A stretch of DNA of 64,000 bases from Desulfopila sp. IMCC35008 (GTDB lineage: Bacteria > Desulfobacterota > Desulfobulbia > Desulfobulbales > Desulfocapsaceae). The notes under the pieces are model-generated. The model did no database searches. It had not been told where the DNA came from and saw only the letters and a list, made by a program, of their open reading frames with translations. Both the position numbers and the translations under genes were made by a program. The stretch spans positions 1,948,501 through 2,012,500 of the forward strand of contig NZ_CP050700.1 of the NCBI RefSeq assembly GCF_010646885.2, read 5' to 3'. How positions within the stretch are numbered: the stretch's first letter is position 1; the number at the start of each line of letters is the position of its first letter. Below, piece after piece: positions 60,851 to 64,000 of this stretch.

Positions 60851-62080
60851 ATGAAAATATGCATGGTAATCTGGAAGTACTACCCCTCTCTAGAGGGTGG
60901 GGCTGAGCGTCAATGCAGGAAACTGGTACATGAGTTAACCGGACGAGGACATGAGTGTACAGTCATCACAGCATATAATGAGAAGAATCTAGATCGTGAT
61001 GGAAAAGGGCTGAGTGGTGAAAGAGTTATAAGGCTAGGTGACTTTGCCTGGGTGGTCATTGAGTTTCAGAATCTATTAACGTCGGTTATCAAGATACTCT
61101 CACCTTCAAGGAAAATACCTGCGAGTATGCTTTTCTGGTTGTCATTACCATTCACATGGCTCTCCAGGCTGTCATTTATGTGGTCTGCGAAAAATTACTT
61201 TTGCAAGAATCATTCTGGGTATGATGTTATACATGTTCATGAAGCGCACTGGATAGCAGGTGCTGTAGAGTGGGCATGTCAGGGGTTGGATGTACCGATT
61301 ATATGTAAGGAGGCAGATTATCCTCATAAAAAAACAATCAGTTATGATACTCCGATGAGAGAGAAACTGTCAGGTTTGAGGAAAGAATCAAGCTTTATTG
61401 CTATAACGGAAGCTATTCGGCAGAGTATGCTGGCCACTGGTATAGGTCGTAGTAGAGTCAGCCTGATACCGAATGGTGTTGAAATACCTGAAAAAAGAGC
61501 TTCTGTACTTGAGTCTAAAGCAATTGTATACATAGGCAACCTGACGCAGGGAACTCATCGCAAGGCATTTGATATTTTATTTGAATCCTGGGTAGAGGTC
61601 CAGAAACAGCGACCTGATTTGAAGCTCATTGTTCTGGGTGGGGGCGATTCTTCTGTCTGGGAAAACTACCTCAAAGAGAAACAATGTGTGGGGTCCGTTG
61701 ATTTCAGAGGTTCAGTCAGTGATGTCGGTTCATATCTGCAAAAAGCGAGGCTATTTGTTCTACCATCAAGAGTCGAAGGGCTGTCCAATGCACTTCTGGA
61801 AGCTATGAGTTGGGCTGTTCCTGTTATCGTCTCGGACATACCGACTCATCAAAGCCTTGTTCAGAGCGGTGTGAATGGCATTGCCGTGCCCGTAGGTGAC
61901 AGCAATGCTTTAGCAAGAGCGATAGTTGATTTGTACGATAATGACCAATTATCCGTTTCGTTGGCGATTGAAGGACGAAATACAATCGTTTCAGAGTATA
62001 GTATCGAGCATGTTGTAAATTTATTGGAAGAGCTCTACACGGGAATGATACGTGAAGGGAGCAGTAAAAAAGTGCAATAG
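60851..62080 (+). CDS. GT4-family glycosyltransferase (paralogue 2)
   Basis: The 409-residue GT-B enzyme starts MKICMVIWKYYPSLEGGAER and follows the same segment order as the GT4 at 55476: HVHEAHWIAGAVEWACQG, IICKEADYPHKK, LIPNGVEIP, and donor site LPSRVEGLSNALLEAMSWAVPVIVS. It would use a nucleotide-sugar donor in the cytoplasm. The gene follows a 241-bp gap, so it may have its own promoter. Confidence 0.93.
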   Translation: MKICMVIWKYYPSLEGGAERQCRKLVHELTGRGHECTVITAYNEKNLDRDGKGLSGERVIRLGDFAWVVIEFQNLLTSVIKILSPSRKIPASMLFWLSLPFTWLSRLSFMWSAKNYFCKNHSGYDVIHVHEAHWIAGAVEWACQGLDVPIICKEADYPHKKTISYDTPMREKLSGLRKESSFIAITEAIRQSMLATGIGRSRVSLIPNGVEIPEKRASVLESKAIVYIGNLTQGTHRKAFDILFESWVEVQKQRPDLKLIVLGGGDSSVWENYLKEKQCVGSVDFRGSVSDVGSYLQKARLFVLPSRVEGLSNALLEAMSWAVPVIVSDIPTHQSLVQSGVNGIAVPVGDSNALARAIVDLYDNDQLSVSLAIEGRNTIVSEYSIEHVVNLLEELYTGMIREGSSKKVQ

Positions 62081-62087
62081 TACCTAT

Positions 62088-63230
62088 ATGCGAATTCTCA
62101 TTTATAGTGACCCCGTCGTCTTTGGAGGCCATGAAAGGACCCTCTGTGAAGGAATCCAGGCTCTGATTGAAGACGAAGATATCGTTGTATCAATAATTGT
62201 GTCTGAGAAAAATGATCGATTTATTAATGAGTTGTCCTTAATCGATTCAGGCCTCTCAGTCATTGCGACGAAGTTTGAGACTAGACCGGGTGATATTTTT
62301 AGGGCTCTTTTCAAGACTAAGACAGTTCAAGAGATCTCCAACTTAATGAGAGATTTAGAGCCAGAAATGATACTCGTATCACAAGGCGCTATAGGTCTTT
62401 CCAATTGCGGTTTGAGGGCAGCCAAGATGCTTGGCGTAAAAACCATGAGTTTTATTCCGATGGCACATCCGGTATCTCTTGTCAGAGGGAAAAGCTCTTT
62501 TGATGTTTTTGTGCAGGAGTCATTATACCGATGGTTGTATTCTCTTCCTGATTTTTTTCTTACGACAAATAAAACATCATCGGATTATCTTCATCATAGA
62601 TATCATGTACGAGATGAACGTATTCTTGTTTCATATTACGGTGTCAAAAGTGAAGATGTGTCACCGCCTTGTTACATGTTTGAAAAGGGCAAAAACAAAA
62701 GAATACAGCTGGGAATTATCGGCAGGGTCGAATTTTATCAGAAACGTCATGATTTGTTCTTTCAACTTATTACCCAACACCCTCTGGTAAAAAACTTTGA
62801 CATTCACATACTAGGTGATGGACCCGATCTGGATGCATGTCGTGAACTCGCTATCCGTCAGGGAATTCAAGATCAGGTAACGTTTCATGGTTGGATTAGT
62901 GATATCAGGGATTGGTACAGGAAGCTTGACTTGATTGTCATGCCATCCAGGTTTGAAGGATTTCCACTTGTTATACTGGAGGCAATGCTTTACGGAGTGC
63001 CTATTGCTGCCTCTAAGGTGGATGGCATGAAGGAGGTTCTACCCGAACATTGGCTTTTCCCTGAGGGGGATGGTTTAGGTATGAATAAAGTGATTGAAAA
63101 GATATTAGAGAATGACCAAACGGCATTTATCAACGACAATTACAACATTATCTGTACGCAGCTGAATCGTGAGGCGTACAAGAAATCCTTTAAAGAAAAT
63201 ATAATCAACGCATACCAACAATCCGTATAG
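62088..63230 (+). CDS. GT4-family glycosyltransferase
   Basis: I choose the ATG at 62088 (MRILIYSDPVVFGGHERTLC), 7 bp after the previous stop; an in-frame start 12 codons earlier overlaps the previous gene. The 380-residue protein has LGIIGRVEFYQKRHDLFFQL, ILGDGPDLDACRELA and MPSRFEGFPLVILEAMLYGVPI, the GT4 donor site. It differs clearly from the two paralogues upstream. Confidence 0.92.
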   Translation: MRILIYSDPVVFGGHERTLCEGIQALIEDEDIVVSIIVSEKNDRFINELSLIDSGLSVIATKFETRPGDIFRALFKTKTVQEISNLMRDLEPEMILVSQGAIGLSNCGLRAAKMLGVKTMSFIPMAHPVSLVRGKSSFDVFVQESLYRWLYSLPDFFLTTNKTSSDYLHHRYHVRDERILVSYYGVKSEDVSPPCYMFEKGKNKRIQLGIIGRVEFYQKRHDLFFQLITQHPLVKNFDIHILGDGPDLDACRELAIRQGIQDQVTFHGWISDIRDWYRKLDLIVMPSRFEGFPLVILEAMLYGVPIAASKVDGMKEVLPEHWLFPEGDGLGMNKVIEKILENDQTAFINDNYNIICTQLNREAYKKSFKENIINAYQQSV

Positions 63231-63276
63231 CGGGGTAGCATATTATCCACTATGACGATTATCTCTCTGTGTGAGA

Positions 63277-64000
63277 ATGAAATCAACCTGTCTACTTCCA
63301 TATTGCCCAACCCCTGTTAACAGCGGAGCCCGCTCAATTTTTAGAAAGCATTTAGATCTGCTCAAACAGATGGGTGACTGTTCCATCCTGTCGGCAAAAG
63401 CTCGCCCGGTCGGTTTCGGATGGAGTCAGAGTGCGATACAGGAGTTAATCGGCCAGGGTTATTCTGTCTCGTTTACAGAGAGAGGGCTGCGTAATGTAAT
63501 ACAAAGGTATTACGGATTGCTATATGCTTCTTTTTTTAAGTTATTGAAGTTTGAGAGAGCGTTTGGACACTCGAATCCATATCACCGATATGCATTTGAC
63601 CCCGAGTGGCTCTACGACAATACTATGGGCAAAGATCTTTGTGAAATTCACTATTCGTATTGGGCAAGATTCCGAACTGCATGTCCCAAGGTCGTCATCG
63701 TTCATGACTTGTGGTCGGATATTATGTGGGAAGGGCCTACCCAGGAAACAAAAGAATTAGCAGAGGCTGACCTGCTTGTTACTGTATCATATGATGATTT
63801 GAAAAAACTGGTTGCCAGGGGATTAAAGAACGTTCATTGGAGTCCTCCATGTGTTGCAGAAAAACAATTTCCTGATACTAGTGATGTCTGCGTTGTAGGT
63901 TCAGCAAACAGGCACAATATTGAAGGCTTGCAATGGTTGCGGAAGGGGTTGAACAATGGCGTAGGTGGTAGTGTAAAATGCTATGGAGAAATCGGTAAAA
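63277..64000 (+). CDS. GT4-like glycosyltransferase, cut by the right edge
   Basis: The frame from the ATG at 63277 is open for 241 codons to the window edge. The visible part starts STCLLPYCPTPVNSGARSIF, has VVIVHDLWSDIMWEGP (near 140) and ADLLVTVSYDDLKKLV, and then VVGSANRHNIEGLQWL near 210, where the donor domain of a GT4-type enzyme would begin. The donor motif is beyond the edge. It follows the preceding gene by 46 bp. Confidence 0.75.
   Translation, partial: MKSTCLLPYCPTPVNSGARSIFRKHLDLLKQMGDCSILSAKARPVGFGWSQSAIQELIGQGYSVSFTERGLRNVIQRYYGLLYASFFKLLKFERAFGHSNPYHRYAFDPEWLYDNTMGKDLCEIHYSYWARFRTACPKVVIVHDLWSDIMWEGPTQETKELAEADLLVTVSYDDLKKLVARGLKNVHWSPPCVAEKQFPDTSDVCVVGSANRHNIEGLQWLRKGLNNGVGGSVKCYGEIGK

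Noticed and set aside
1-64000. Antiviral defence system, CRISPR array or prophage
   Set aside because: No Cas, restriction, toxin-antitoxin, integrase or phage structural gene was recognised, and no regularly spaced repeats were seen.

Overview
The window looks like a chromosomal segment of a Gram-negative bacterium, most likely a deltaproteobacterial sulfate-reducer type (Desulfobacterota, perhaps Desulfobulbales). That placement is inference from overall protein character, moderate GC in the housekeeping part, lipid A and O-polysaccharide genes, and an NtrC/ZraS-style two-component flavour. No 16S or other marker gene is present, and no tRNA, rRNA or CRISPR array was seen.

Region 1 (1-9.8 kb): signalling. 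On the minus strand are the N-terminus of a sigma-54 activator cut by the left edge, a stand-alone cyclic-nucleotide-binding protein, and a compact chemotaxis-type operon reading cheA-cheW-cheB-cheR-response regulator. A secreted nuclease and a duplicated pentapeptide-repeat protein lie between them on the plus strand. A SlyD-like prolyl isomerase follows.

Region 2 (10-15.7 kb): housekeeping. hisI, hisG and engB are followed by a large phosphorylase-like protein of unknown function, whose 3' end overlaps a NtrB/ZraS-type sensor kinase by 20 nt.

Region 3 (15.7-21 kb): lipid A and LPS core. A GT4 glycosyltransferase is convergent with a minus-strand set reading late acyltransferase - msbA - O-antigen ligase-family protein. 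A 24-bp palindromic REP-like element occurs four times between 16.7 and 22.0 kb, and one copy supplies the ligase stop codon.

Region 4 (21-64 kb, runs off the right edge): a very long plus-strand surface-polysaccharide cluster. It holds two separate Wzm/Wzt ABC exporters (22.1-24.2 and 35.4-37.6 kb), sugar-nucleotide enzymes (a UDP-glucuronate decarboxylase-like SDR, GalE, Gmd), a near-complete pseudaminic acid pathway (pseB, pseC, pseF, a pseG-pseH fusion, pseI), and a second nonulosonate set made of a CMP-transferase and a CBS-NeuB-SAF-TIM-barrel fusion. There are also many GT2, GT4 and GT-C type glycosyltransferases, methyltransferases, an acetyltransferase, an asparagine synthetase and several proteins of unknown function. 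A very AT-rich island (about 43.1-46.9 kb) sits between the two nonulosonate sets, which suggests modular acquisition. A GbsR/MarR-like regulator lies directly upstream of the second exporter.

Together, regions 3 and 4 can build lipid A, finish the core, make a nonulosonate-containing glycan, export it by an ABC-transporter route and ligate it in the periplasm. The least explained parts are the triple-domain synthase at 47.6 kb, the AT-rich island protein at 43.2 kb, the COG5610-type HAD protein at 24.2 kb with a decayed C-terminal relative at 27.6 kb, and the REP-like palindromes.
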